Shown: positions 28,422 through 37,861 of the stretch, piece by piece
Numbering within the stretch: position 1 is the stretch's first letter
How the letters are laid out: every line of letters begins with the position of its first letter
Origin: Candidatus Enterocola intestinipullorum
Lineage (GTDB): Bacteria > Bacteroidota > Bacteroidia > Bacteroidales > Paludibacteraceae
Assembly: GCA_017694565.1 (NCBI GenBank)
Contig: JADIMR010000054.1
Coordinates: 1 to 37,861, forward strand
Length of the DNA stretch: 37,861 nucleotides
Direction: 5' to 3'
Made by a program: the position numbers and the translations under genes
The notes under the pieces: generated by a model
Databases searched by the model: none
What the model was told of the DNA's origin: nothing
Seen by the model: only the letters and a program-made list of their open reading frames with translations

Positions 28422-31400
28422 CTACTTTACCATGAATTTCAATGCCTTGCCAGAAACTACAAGCAAATATGTGCCTTGTTGCAGTCCTGCCACATCCAAG
28501 ACCGACCCGTCTGCAACGGAACTTAGTACGACTCGTCCCGACAAATCCACTACCTTTATTGTTTCTCCGGCCTCCACGTTTTCGACATAAACGTAATCGT
28601 CAGCAGGATTCGGCCATAAATAGATTCCGGAACCCGTATCGTCAAGATCGACAGATGTGGGCAGATCTTCTTCGCCCGTATCTCCCGGTATGCGCGATTT
28701 GGCGTAATAAATGTTGTCCAAGGAAAGATAATTGCCTGTTGAGATCGTATTTTCGCCTACTATGCCGAACGCCAACCAATTGTCCATAGTGCCAAGTTGC
28801 AACCCGGCAGAAACGAACTCCGACATAGGGATATAGGTGGAATGCCACTGCAAGTCGGGCGTATGGTCGAAACCTACGGCAAACTCGCCATTGGTTCCGC
28901 TGATCTTTACTTGCAACTGCCCGCTGTAATCGGTCTTGTACGAGAAATACAGATTATAATCGGCTATTTGTGAAAGTCCTACTTCTATGCTTCCGGTATT
29001 ATATCCGCCGCCGAACCACGAACCGGTAGAAGCAGAAATAGTGAATGCTATCGCATCGCTGCCCTCTGCCGCATCTTGGACAGTGGTGCCGACAAGCGTG
29101 TTTTCCCACACATATAACGGGCATGCCCTCAGATCCAATACTTCGCCGTCAGGCAATTCGTCGCGGCAAACCACCCAGTAATCGTATGTTCCGGACGGAG
29201 TTTCTTCTTCGTCTTCGCCGCCCTGACTGTCATCGCCACTATCGGAAACGCCCCATACGAACGTTGCCGCAGACCCTGCGGGAATCTCGTACGAAAAACT
29301 CTGCCCGTCTATGGTTATGGTAGTGGTATGGGTGTAGTCGGTGTTCTCGTTATGGCAAATTACCACATAGCTGCCATCTGTATTTTTGAACGCAGTTGCA
29401 GGCAACGATGTCGAAGAGCAGCCTAACCTTACCGCACCGGGTTTAACGAATTTGGAGGCCTGCGCGATTATATAGTAAGCCACATTTTTTGTGTATGACG
29501 TGGAATTTTCCACTGTTATGGCACCGAGGCAAGTATCGCAACCGCCTTCTGTATGCGGTCCCATGCTGCTGTTGTTAGCCAAATTCCATTCCAATATCGT
29601 CTTCGCCCAATTGTTGGACCCGCCTATTACCACATTGCGCAAATGCCATGAGAAATCGCCCTGGAAGTCTCCGCCTGCCCCTGTATATTGTTCCGTAAAA
29701 TAAACGCCCTTGCCCGTGCGGTTGTACACGTCTGTCATGGCTGAAATATCTCCCGCGTACAAGTGAAACGCCGTGCCGTCCACGTAAGAGCTTTGGCTGA
29801 CGTAAATCGGGAATTCGGTATTGTCGCAATTATGGTCGTAGCATATAATTTTGACATTGCCGAACCCGGCAGACTCCAATTGCGGACCAAGATAATTGTT
29901 CACAAAGGTGTACTGGTCTTCTTTGGTCATGCCCATGCTCGGATTGTTGGTCGTGTTCAAAGGCTCGTTCTGCGGGGTAACGGCCCAAATGTCTATGCCG
30001 TATGCCTGCATCGCCTGCAAGTATTTTACAAAATACAGGGCGTATGCCGAATAGTAGTCGTTGTTTAGATAGTTGTTGTCGAACTTCATCCATTCTGGTG
30101 CGCTCCAAGGCGTGGCCATTACTTTTATGTCGGGGTTTATGGCCAATGCTTTCAACAAAACAGGTATCGTATATTGCATGTCGGGGCCTTCGAGGCTGAA
30201 CTCGGACATGTCGGTATCGCCGTCGTTGTCGTTGTAAGAGTAAACCGAAGAACTAAGGTCGGTCGCGCCTATGCCCAACCTTATAACCGAAACTCCTATG
30301 CCCGTTTCGGGATTGAACAAATCATAGAGCAACTCTTCCTGTTTATCGGAGGTAAGCGACATTATTACCTCGGCGCTACCTTCTGTCAGGGTAAATCCGA
30401 ACCCGTCAATTTCCTGATACGTTTCCGAGCTATTTACCGTTATGGTAGAGGTAGTCGAATACGTTTCACCGAATTGCAATCCGTCCATTTCCGCCAACAA
30501 CCGGCTACGGTCGCCGGAAGTTACGATTACGCGCACGTCCCCGTCTGCGGGATTTTCAGGTATGTCCGGAGCCGGATCAGGATCTTCCTCTTTTTCATCT
30601 TCAAAGAAATCGGTAACCAATTTCCATTGCTGGGTGGCACTGCCGTTGTTGTCCCAAGTTTTCAACCATTCGCCAAGGTCGGTTTTGCTTTCGGGAACCT
30701 CGACCACCTTGCCGCAATGCCTTGCCGCCAATTGATAATACCCGTCTGGTGCGGCAATCAATATGAATTGCTGGTGGGAATAACCCAAGTAATCATACAA
30801 TTGCACCAAAGCACGGTTATCCGTTGAATTGTCGGCAATATCGAAACTTTTGCCGCTGTTTTTATTAGTAATGCTGTACACTCCGTTACCGACTTCGGCA
30901 AACTCGAACAACTGGGACGGGTCGTCTCCCTCCGAAACATATTGCACGACCGGCGCGTTATTATCCGTGGAATTGTTTTCCACGTCCATATACAGGCCGC
31001 TATTGCGGTTTTTCAATTTGTACACCCCGCTTTTGCCTGAAACTCCCGAAGCTTCGACACGGATAGAACTTGTCTTGTCGTTGAATGAAGGGAAATGGTT
31101 CGTATCGCCCGTGTAACTTACGTTTTCTCCATCGAAATTGTCCCCGTCGTAAAGGATTACCCTATAACCGGGCGTTACTTTCAAGGAACTGATTTGGTCC
31201 GCACCGATTCCGTAAAGAGCAAGGTCCGTTGCATTGTAGCTGCCTTCCGGCAAACCAAGGGAAGACCCTTTGTAATCGGCATCTTTATATACGGTAGCCA
31301 CGGCATAGCCTTGCGGCTTGTAATCGACCAACTTCCATTGCTGGGTGGCACTGCCGTTGTTGTCGTACAGTTTGCACCATTCTCCCCACTCCAAGCTTGA

Positions 31401-32882
31401 CGACGGAACTTCGACGACTTTTCCGCAATGCGATGCCGCAAGATAATAATACCCGTCCGCCGCATCCAACAATATGAATTGCTGGTTCGCAGCCGAATAA
31501 TCATCGTATTGCTGGACAACCGCGCCGTTATCCGTCGAATTGTCCATTATATCCAAAACCTTTCCGCTACGGTAATTCTTTATACTGTAAATGCCTTCCC
31601 CCACCTCGGCAAGCTGCCAGAATTGCGACGGGTCGCCCTGTTCATCGGCAAAAACCACCACGTTCGCGTTGTTTTCCGTTGAATTATTGTTAACGTCCAT
31701 ATACAGACCGCTATTGCGGTTTTGCAACTTGTATAATCCGCCTTTGCCTGAAACGCCGGCAGTGGAAACCTTAATGGAAGTACAACGGTCGTTGAAATCG
31801 TCCCCTACATAAGAAGCATCGGAAGTATATGTCCGGGATTCCCCGCCGAAGCCGGAATTGTCATACAATGTTACCTTATAGCCGGACGGCACTTTGAGGG
31901 ATGAAATATCGTCATTAATAATGCCGTAAGCGGCCAAGGCTGCCATGTCGTGTTCTCCCAACGGCAACCCCACTGCATATCCTCCGTAATTCATGTCGCT
32001 GCAAACAGTTACCACGCTGTTCTGCGCTGTCTGGTACGAGCCGAAAATCCTGTTCATGCGTGTCGCCCAATCATTCAAATCCCATGTCTCGTCGTTGTAA
32101 ACCCACACGAAACCGCCCGACACCCCGCAATTGTCTTTCCATGACTGCATTTGGGAAATGGACTCTTCCATTGAAGATTGGTAATTGGTCCTGCCGGCAT
32201 ACAGCGGCAAGCCGTTTATGTGCCAATCGCAAGGGTTATTCCCCGCACCGCCGTCGTAGCATTGCACCATTACGCGGTCGCAGGCACCCGGCCTCTCGCT
32301 GTTTATCCGGGTTGCCAGATTTTCCCAATAAGACCTGTTCATATATGGAGCAAGGGAGGTCTTATAGCCCAAATCGCTCATCATTATATGGAAACTTGCC
32401 GCAGAAGCAACATCATAGCAATGTTCGTCATCGTTGTTGACACCGTCTATTACCGGAAGGGCTTCCTTCAATGCCTTGAAATTACGGTAAAGGATGCTGC
32501 CGCTGCCTGTTCCCTGCGAATTTACAAGGGACTGTATGCGCGAATACGATTCGTTGCCCCACCCGCCGATGCAAATATCTATCCTGCGGATATTGGTCGG
32601 CCATTGTTTCAAGGATGTTATATCCGAAACATACTCCGGTTGCGTATTGCCGAATACGTACACGCCGTCCTTGCAAACCGTTTCGCCGTCGCAAGTCAGA
32701 GTTCCGTCACTTTCCACATTGATATTGAACAATATGACATACGAAAATCCCGACTTTTTAAGTTTTTCGATAGTGGACGGCCTTTCGCGGCGTATATGCC
32801 CTCCGACATATACCCCCGATTCCGCAAAAAGCATTGCCGGAATACATAAAAGCCACACAAACAAAAAGCTGATTCTTTTCAT
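28422..32882 (-). CDS. Secreted multidomain glycoside hydrolase: GH18-like + 2x(beta/gamma-crystallin + ricin-type lectin) + GH30 + C-terminal module + T9SS type A sorting domain
   Basis: VIDGVNNDDEH (GH18-like DxxDxDxE); repeats VYKDADYKGSSLGLPEG...YKLKNRNSGLYMDVENNSTD...QQFIL; GH30 VTPQNEP and ILEWNLANN; C-terminal GIYLWPNPADDYVYVENVE...GRVVLSS...GTYLLVVSGKALKFMVK. Confidence 0.88.
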   Translation of the reverse strand: MKRISFLFVWLLCIPAMLFAESGVYVGGHIRRERPSTIEKLKKSGFSYVILFNINVESDGTLTCDGETVCKDGVYVFGNTQPEYVSDITSLKQWPTNIRRIDICIGGWGNESYSRIQSLVNSQGTGSGSILYRNFKALKEALPVIDGVNNDDEHCYDVASAASFHIMMSDLGYKTSLAPYMNRSYWENLATRINSERPGACDRVMVQCYDGGAGNNPCDWHINGLPLYAGRTNYQSSMEESISQMQSWKDNCGVSGGFVWVYNDETWDLNDWATRMNRIFGSYQTAQNSVVTVCSDMNYGGYAVGLPLGEHDMAALAAYGIINDDISSLKVPSGYKVTLYDNSGFGGESRTYTSDASYVGDDFNDRCTSIKVSTAGVSGKGGLYKLQNRNSGLYMDVNNNSTENNANVVVFADEQGDPSQFWQLAEVGEGIYSIKNYRSGKVLDIMDNSTDNGAVVQQYDDYSAANQQFILLDAADGYYYLAASHCGKVVEVPSSSLEWGEWCKLYDNNGSATQQWKLVDYKPQGYAVATVYKDADYKGSSLGLPEGSYNATDLALYGIGADQISSLKVTPGYRVILYDGDNFDGENVSYTGDTNHFPSFNDKTSSIRVEASGVSGKSGVYKLKNRNSGLYMDVENNSTDNNAPVVQYVSEGDDPSQLFEFAEVGNGVYSITNKNSGKSFDIADNSTDNRALVQLYDYLGYSHQQFILIAAPDGYYQLAARHCGKVVEVPESKTDLGEWLKTWDNNGSATQQWKLVTDFFEDEKEEDPDPAPDIPENPADGDVRVIVTSGDRSRLLAEMDGLQFGETYSTTSTITVNSSETYQEIDGFGFTLTEGSAEVIMSLTSDKQEELLYDLFNPETGIGVSVIRLGIGATDLSSSVYSYNDNDGDTDMSEFSLEGPDMQYTIPVLLKALAINPDIKVMATPWSAPEWMKFDNNYLNNDYYSAYALYFVKYLQAMQAYGIDIWAVTPQNEPLNTTNNPSMGMTKEDQYTFVNNYLGPQLESAGFGNVKIICYDHNCDNTEFPIYVSQSSYVDGTAFHLYAGDISAMTDVYNRTGKGVYFTEQYTGAGGDFQGDFSWHLRNVVIGGSNNWAKTILEWNLANNSSMGPHTEGGCDTCLGAITVENSTSYTKNVAYYIIAQASKFVKPGAVRLGCSSTSLPATAFKNTDGSYVVICHNENTDYTHTTTITIDGQSFSYEIPAGSAATFVWGVSDSGDDSQGGEDEEETPSGTYDYWVVCRDELPDGEVLDLRACPLYVWENTLVGTTVQDAAEGSDAIAFTISASTGSWFGGGYNTGSIEVGLSQIADYNLYFSYKTDYSGQLQVKISGTNGEFAVGFDHTPDLQWHSTYIPMSEFVSAGLQLGTMDNWLAFGIVGENTISTGNYLSLDNIYYAKSRIPGDTGEEDLPTSVDLDDTGSGIYLWPNPADDYVYVENVEAGETIKVVDLSGRVVLSSVADGSVLDVAGLQQGTYLLVVSGKALKFMVK
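30612..32015 (-). repeat. Two tandem beta/gamma-crystallin + ricin modules within the GH18/GH30 protein (approximate limits)
   Basis: About 230-aa modules with the same order of motifs (DxNYGG/DADYKG; RNSGLYMDV; GSATQQWKLV). Confidence 0.8.
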
Positions 32883-34987
32883 GGTATCTGGATATTGGTT
32901 TCATTCGGTACTTCTGCACAAATTTCGGGTTCGGGACCGTTTTGGTATACTGTAACGGAGCTTTGGCAATTATTGTTGGGAACTTTCATGGTCGCAGTAA
33001 TAGTAGCGGACCCTATGCAGGTGAATTTCGCATCCAACCGGGTTTCGGTTTCCTTCGCTATCAAGTATCCGTCGTCTTCACAGTATAAACCTGTACCTGA
33101 CGAAGAAATGCTCCATTCCACCGGAACATCGGATGTGAAACTGCGCGATTGCAACACGGTAAGGTGAACTTCGGCAGACGGATTGACAATAAGCTGCGGA
33201 CGACTTGTCGTTTCGATGACAATATCGCCTTTCATCGTTGTTGCCACCGATTTGCATTCTTCGTAACTTGCATCGTATGCTTTAACGGTATATGTCCCGG
33301 CCTTGGAAACTCTCCACGCCTGCCTTTCCCCTGTCCCTGCAACTATGTCTCCATAGGCATTCCCATCCTTAAGCAAGCAATAATTCATTCCCTTCTGCGT
33401 ATTCGATGTAATTTCAGCATACCCGCCATTGTCGCAAATCTTGCCTCCTCCCGACAATTCGTATGAAACGACATGCTCGCATTCGCGCTGGATTTTCCAT
33501 TGTTGGGTATAAGTCCCGTTATTGTCGTATGTACGAAGCCATTCGCCGGCAACAGTACTACTTGCGGGAACCTCGACCACGTCTCCGCTATGACGAGCAA
33601 TCAATTGAAAATATCCATCTTCTGTCTCTATCACAATAAACTGCTGATGCGCATAACCCAAATATTCGTATTGCTGTACGACCGCTCCGTTGTCTATGGA
33701 ATTATCCGTAATATCCAATGATTTCCCGCTGTTGGTATTTGTTATCCTGTACACGCCGTGTTCTCCTTGCAGTTCTTCGAAACCAAACAACTGCGTGGCG
33801 TTCAGATATTCATTCCGGTATTGTATCAGTGCAGCCTTGTTTTCTTTTGAATTCCTATCGACATCCATATATAAGCCGCTATTGCGGTTTTGCAGTTTAT
33901 AATCCCCGTCGAAACCTTGAACTCCCCACGCCTCCACCTTTATCGACTGGACTCTGTCATTCCAACCGACCGGCATGGATTGAATGTCTTCCGCAATATA
34001 GCTGATACTGTTTCCTTGCTGCCCGTCATCTGAATAAAGCGTAACCTTATAACCTTTGGAAACTTTAAAAGAACTTATTTGATTGGTTCCTATCCCGAAA
34101 AGTTTGAGCCACTCGGATGCATATTCACCCTCCAACAAATCCAAATCAAAACCTTGATAATCGGCATCCTTGTAAACAGTTACAGGCTGCACGTAAGAGA
34201 GTATTTTCCATTGCTGGTTACTTCCTCCGTCCTTATCGGCAATCTTCAACCATTCTCCCGGATCGCTACTGCCTTCGCCTTCGGGATTGGAATCAGGAGG
34301 CGGCATTTCTATTACTTTTCCGCAATGGCGGGCAATCAGATAACAATATCCGTTTTCCTCCTTTATTATTATGAATTGTTGCCAAAAGTTGCCATTATAA
34401 TCATATTGCTGCACTGCCGAGCCGCTTTTCGTGTTACCATCAACAATATCCATGACCTTGCCGCTTCGGTAATTCCTTATGATGTAAACACCGCTGTCGG
34501 GGGATACTTCTTCAACCTGCCAGAATTGCGAATGTTCATTTCCTTCATTATAATATTGTACCACTTTGTAATTGTTCTCTGTCGAATTATTGTCCACATC
34601 CGCATATAAACCGCTGCTGCCGTTTTGTATTTTATACACTCCCGTCAAGCCAGTTGATCCCTTGGGATAAATCTTAACGGAAGAAATGTCATCATTCCAC
34701 TCATCGCCGACATTGTCTGTATCAGAAGTAAAAATCCTGACTTTTCCCGTGAACTCAGGCCCTGAATATGCTTCTACGGCAAAACCGTAACAAACCTTTA
34801 ATGATGATATGGCATTATCTGCCATGCCTGTGGTTGCAATATTCGGATATTTGCCTTCCGGCAAGGCTACCATATTCCCGCCATAATCAATATCTTGATA
34901 AAACATGGCTACCTCGGCCGCATAAGCGGCAAACACAGGGAAAGAAAGGGTTATGAACAAAATTTGAATTTTTCCGACAAACTTCAT
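32879..34987 (-). CDS. Secreted lectin-like protein: 2x(beta/gamma-crystallin + ricin) + Ig-like C-terminus, no recognisable catalytic domain
   Basis: Signal peptide; same modules as the downstream hydrolase; stop overlaps the downstream ATG (4 nt). Confidence 0.82.
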   Translation of the reverse strand: MKFVGKIQILFITLSFPVFAAYAAEVAMFYQDIDYGGNMVALPEGKYPNIATTGMADNAISSLKVCYGFAVEAYSGPEFTGKVRIFTSDTDNVGDEWNDDISSVKIYPKGSTGLTGVYKIQNGSSGLYADVDNNSTENNYKVVQYYNEGNEHSQFWQVEEVSPDSGVYIIRNYRSGKVMDIVDGNTKSGSAVQQYDYNGNFWQQFIIIKEENGYCYLIARHCGKVIEMPPPDSNPEGEGSSDPGEWLKIADKDGGSNQQWKILSYVQPVTVYKDADYQGFDLDLLEGEYASEWLKLFGIGTNQISSFKVSKGYKVTLYSDDGQQGNSISYIAEDIQSMPVGWNDRVQSIKVEAWGVQGFDGDYKLQNRNSGLYMDVDRNSKENKAALIQYRNEYLNATQLFGFEELQGEHGVYRITNTNSGKSLDITDNSIDNGAVVQQYEYLGYAHQQFIVIETEDGYFQLIARHSGDVVEVPASSTVAGEWLRTYDNNGTYTQQWKIQRECEHVVSYELSGGGKICDNGGYAEITSNTQKGMNYCLLKDGNAYGDIVAGTGERQAWRVSKAGTYTVKAYDASYEECKSVATTMKGDIVIETTSRPQLIVNPSAEVHLTVLQSRSFTSDVPVEWSISSSGTGLYCEDDGYLIAKETETRLDAKFTCIGSATITATMKVPNNNCQSSVTVYQNGPEPEICAEVPNETNIQIP
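33480..34910 (-). repeat. Two further beta/gamma-crystallin + ricin modules (approximate limits)
   Basis: Paralogous to 30612-32015 by motif order. Confidence 0.75.
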
Positions 34988-35012
34988 ATTATCCTGCCTT
35001 TTGTACGTACAG

Positions 35013-35020
35013 CAAAAATA
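35013..35020 (-). promoter_or_regulatory. -7 element TATTTTTG for the lectin/hydrolase operon
   Basis: CAAAAATA on plus strand 26 nt upstream of the lectin start. Confidence 0.45.
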
Positions 35021-35253
35021 CCGTACCGTAATATTATAGAAAACGTTTGCGGAAATTTAGGGGGCAAAAAGTGGACGAGAATCGAGTTCTTCCTCGATAA
35101 GATGGTGTTGCTCAAATAGTTAGCGCGTAACGGCCTGCATTCCGATATGGATTGGGACAAAGAGCATGGAAAAGCGGTGGCGGTACTACGGCACTACTAC
35201 ATGGGACATTCGCTTGTGTACGACATTTTCGCGCCATTCCATTATATAGCGCG

Positions 35254-36876
35254 TCATATCTTCTGTACTTCCGTTTCAAACGATGAACGGTCGCCAAGCG
35301 CATTGTTCTTGACCCGCGAACGATAATTGTAAATGGTATTGGGGCTATAATGCAAAAACTTCGCTATTTGCGCACTGTCGGTAACGCCGAGCCTTATCAA
35401 GGCATAAATTCTCAACTCCGATGGCAAAGATTCTCCCGGTTGCAAGACAAAACGGGCATCGGGACGTAACAAGCTATTGAATTTCTCCACAAAATCGGGA
35501 AACATCCGCAAGAACGATTCATCGAATATCTTGTAAAAATCCTGCATTTCGGAATCTTCGACCGTGTGTGTTTCAAGAAAATCCAATGCCTCGCCGGTTT
35601 TCCCTGTTTTCAACAGCTTCGTTATCTTACGGTTCGACTCTTCCATCTTTCTTATATAAGCCGACATCATCTGCATGAATTGCCGGACATACTCTTCCTT
35701 GATCTTGTCGGTTTCGCTCAAAGCTTTGAATGCGGTATCCAGCTCGGAATTGGATTTCCTAAGATCGATATTACGTTGGCTCAGTTCTATCTTTAACTTG
35801 TGAAGATTGCCGAATAGCAATAATAGTATTATGACTACTATTACCAACAACACTGCCAATACTACCACGGCTGCAAGTGTAGTTTGAAGGCGTGTTTTTT
35901 CTTTTGCGGCTTTCTCCTCGTATTTTTTACCTATGACAGCCTGCGAAATAGCGGTTTGAGCCCTGCGCATCGGAGCATTGAATATCAATGAATTTTCCAT
36001 GCCGTACCTTACATAAGAATAAGAAAGGTCGGTTTCCCCCTCGTTCTTGGCAATGTCGGCAAGCAGCCAGATGGAACCGTTGTCGGTTACCCCGAGGCGC
36101 ACGTCTGTAATCGCCGAACGCATGAACCACTCTTTTGCGTCTTCCGTCTCCCCGAGCAAAAGATAGGCAAACGCACGATAATATGCTGCTGTGGCAAACT
36201 CCTGAGTTCCTTCTTCTATTTCTTTTATTCTTTTTGTGTTTATGTCCAAAGCTTTCCGGGGTTCGTTGTAGACGCTTCTCAACTCCATGAGGTGCTCGTA
36301 TGCCTTTTTGTCCTCCGCTTTATAAAATGTAAGCAATGAATCGCCGTACATGTTGGAAATTCCGCGATATTCATCTCTCAAAAACGTTTGTTGGGAATAT
36401 CCTGCCATTTCGCCGTAAAGGTCGAAATATGCTTTATAATACAACGGCAAATTCTGTTTGGACAATCCTTGCCTGTCCACTCCCGACAACAAATCATACG
36501 CTTCGTAATACAAGCCTATCGACACCGCATAACAGGCAAGGGAAAGCCTGCTTCTGTCTTCCTTTTCCCGCGAACCGAGTTTTTCCGCTATCGAAATATT
36601 GGAAGCAAGCGCGGAATAAGCTTTCCGGCTTTCAAAATGCGAGCATTCTTCGAATAATTTTTCTCCATGATAATAACACTTTTCCCAATCGGAGGAATCT
36701 TTCCGCAATTGCGTTTCCAAAACCCCGACCATTGTCTTGCGGATGTCTATATAATTTTTAGATACGGCAATCTCATCGGACAAGACCTTTCTTAAAGAAT
36801 CGTTCGTTTCCCGGGCAGACAATGTTGCGGCAAATACCATTGATAATATTGTCAGGAAAATGTCTTTTTTGTTCAT
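35254..36876 (-). CDS. DUF6377-type TPR/TM regulator with C-terminal HTH
   Basis: Signal peptide, TPR-like helices, TM (LAAVVVLAVLLVIVVIILLLLF), coiled coil, LuxR-like HTH RLGVTDSAQIAKFLHYSPNTIYNYRSRVKNNA. Confidence 0.82.
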   Translation of the reverse strand: MNKKDIFLTILSMVFAATLSARETNDSLRKVLSDEIAVSKNYIDIRKTMVGVLETQLRKDSSDWEKCYYHGEKLFEECSHFESRKAYSALASNISIAEKLGSREKEDRSRLSLACYAVSIGLYYEAYDLLSGVDRQGLSKQNLPLYYKAYFDLYGEMAGYSQQTFLRDEYRGISNMYGDSLLTFYKAEDKKAYEHLMELRSVYNEPRKALDINTKRIKEIEEGTQEFATAAYYRAFAYLLLGETEDAKEWFMRSAITDVRLGVTDNGSIWLLADIAKNEGETDLSYSYVRYGMENSLIFNAPMRRAQTAISQAVIGKKYEEKAAKEKTRLQTTLAAVVVLAVLLVIVVIILLLLFGNLHKLKIELSQRNIDLRKSNSELDTAFKALSETDKIKEEYVRQFMQMMSAYIRKMEESNRKITKLLKTGKTGEALDFLETHTVEDSEMQDFYKIFDESFLRMFPDFVEKFNSLLRPDARFVLQPGESLPSELRIYALIRLGVTDSAQIAKFLHYSPNTIYNYRSRVKNNALGDRSSFETEVQKI

Positions 36877-36905
36877 CGGATATTATTTTACTGCTGCATT
36901 GTTCC

Positions 36906-36940
36906 AAAAACGCCCCGACAACATTGTTTATCGGGGCGTT
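36906..36940 (-). terminator. Terminator downstream of the DUF4301 gene
   Basis: Minus strand AACGCCCCGATAAACAATGTTGTCGGGGCGTTTTT. Confidence 0.85.
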
Positions 36941-36970
36941 CGCTTGAAATATGATAATTGCGATTCGGTA

Positions 36971-37861
36971 TTACTCGATGTGTTCGGGACGAAGCAAATC
37001 GTTGAGCGTCTTGACCGGGGTAAACGTGGAAACAGGTACTTCGACGAATGCGGAAATCCAGTCGGCCATAGCCCCGTTCCATAATCCGGGAAGCTCTTGT
37101 ATCTTCATGTCGATACCGTTCTGGTTCTTTTGCGATATGAAACCGGTATTGCGGTTTACGTAGTTTTTCAAGTTGAATTTGTTCCCCCTGAAATTTTTCA
37201 GGCCGCAAACCAAATCCACCGGATTGAAATGCGAAGATTTTTGAACTTCGGCCACTTGGAACTTGTTGGAGAAATCGATTTGCGAAGACTCCACGATTTG
37301 CAGGTTCTTGTCGCCGTTTTTATCAAATACCCAATACGGGCCTCCGCCGGGTTCGCCCTCGTTTTTCACCATGCCGCAAACCCTTATGGGGCGGTTCAGC
37401 TTCTTTTGCCAATATGCGACTTTTTGCCTGTGGCTTTTCGAGAAATAGCCGAGGGGAACATTGATGTTCAACACCCTCATCGCATATCCTTCGATTTGGG
37501 CAAGTTCCGCTTCGCTGACGCTCAGATTCTCCAACAGCCTCATGCACTCGAAAGTTATTTCCTGCATCTCCAGAAGATAACCTGCCAGAGCTTTTTTATA
37601 TGTGTACGTTACGGGTTTGAACTTGTCCACGGTTACATTGTCGATGTTTTTGATAAACACGATGTCCGCATCTATCTGGTTGAGGTTCTCGATAAGCGCG
37701 CCGTGTCCGCCGGGACGGAACAACAGGCTGCCGTCGGCATTGCGCACTAAATTACCGTCCATGTCGATTGCCACCATGTCGGTTTTCGACATTTGTTCTG
37801 AGAATTTTATATTGTATTTCACTCCGAACATCTCCTCGAACTGGGGGACTACGTATTTCAA
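36971..37861 (-). CDS. DUF4301 family protein, C-terminal part (runs off window)
   Basis: Open to window edge; LLFRPGGHGALIENLNQIDADIVFIKNIDNV, ICGMVKNEGEPGGGPYWV. Confidence 0.85.
   Translation of the reverse strand: MKYVVPQFEEMFGVKYNIKFSEQMSKTDMVAIDMDGNLVRNADGSLLFRPGGHGALIENLNQIDADIVFIKNIDNVTVDKFKPVTYTYKKALAGYLLEMQEITFECMRLLENLSVSEAELAQIEGYAMRVLNINVPLGYFSKSHRQKVAYWQKKLNRPIRVCGMVKNEGEPGGGPYWVFDKNGDKNLQIVESSQIDFSNKFQVAEVQKSSHFNPVDLVCGLKNFRGNKFNLKNYVNRNTGFISQKNQNGIDMKIQELPGLWNGAMADWISAFVEVPVSTFTPVKTLNDLLRPEHIE

Noticed and set aside
30174-30827. 217-aa and neighbouring plus-strand ORFs in the hydrolase/lectin region
   Set aside because: Shadows of the repeated crystallin/ricin coding sequence; they recur because the modules recur.
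35105-35335. Possible 58-aa plus-strand ORF MDWDKEHGKAVAVLRHYYMGHSLVYDIF...
   Set aside because: Overlaps the end of the DUF6377 gene antisense, no recognisable family; perhaps a gene remnant but not supportable.
1-37861. CRISPR arrays, prophage, insertion sequences
   Set aside because: No regularly spaced short repeats, integrase, transposase or phage structural genes seen.

Overview
The window looks like a Bacteroidales chromosome: TAnnTTTG-type promoter boxes, a T9SS C-terminal sorting domain, a TonB receptor/lipoprotein pair, DUF5687, DUF6377 and DUF4301. It has four parts. (1) A housekeeping block on the minus strand: queA (partial), truB, uppP, DUF3098, ftsX-like, YfhO-like, followed by two tandem tRNA-Pro genes. 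(2) A plus-strand TonB receptor / beta-helix lipoprotein / metallophosphoesterase cassette, then a DUF4143 ATPase, a GT4 glycosyltransferase and a VapBC-like pair. (3) The main item of interest, a double-glycine-leader peptide (bacteriocin-like) locus at about 15.0-28.2 kb. It encodes a C39-peptidase ABC exporter (PCAT), HlyD, TolC, a GT2 glycosyltransferase, a small HTH protein whose C-terminus itself carries a canonical GG-leader motif, small membrane proteins and a HExxH membrane protein. It also has three short ORFs missing from the ORF track (23073-23605): two with GG leaders and one leaderless relative. Downstream are a decayed GG precursor, a chimeric CPBP-protease remnant, an intact CPBP protease and a DUF5687/ABC transporter. 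(4) A secreted multidomain glycoside hydrolase (GH18-like + beta/gamma-crystallin/ricin repeats + GH30 + T9SS sorting domain), a lectin-only neighbour, and a DUF6377 regulator. All family names come from reading motifs by eye; no database search was run.
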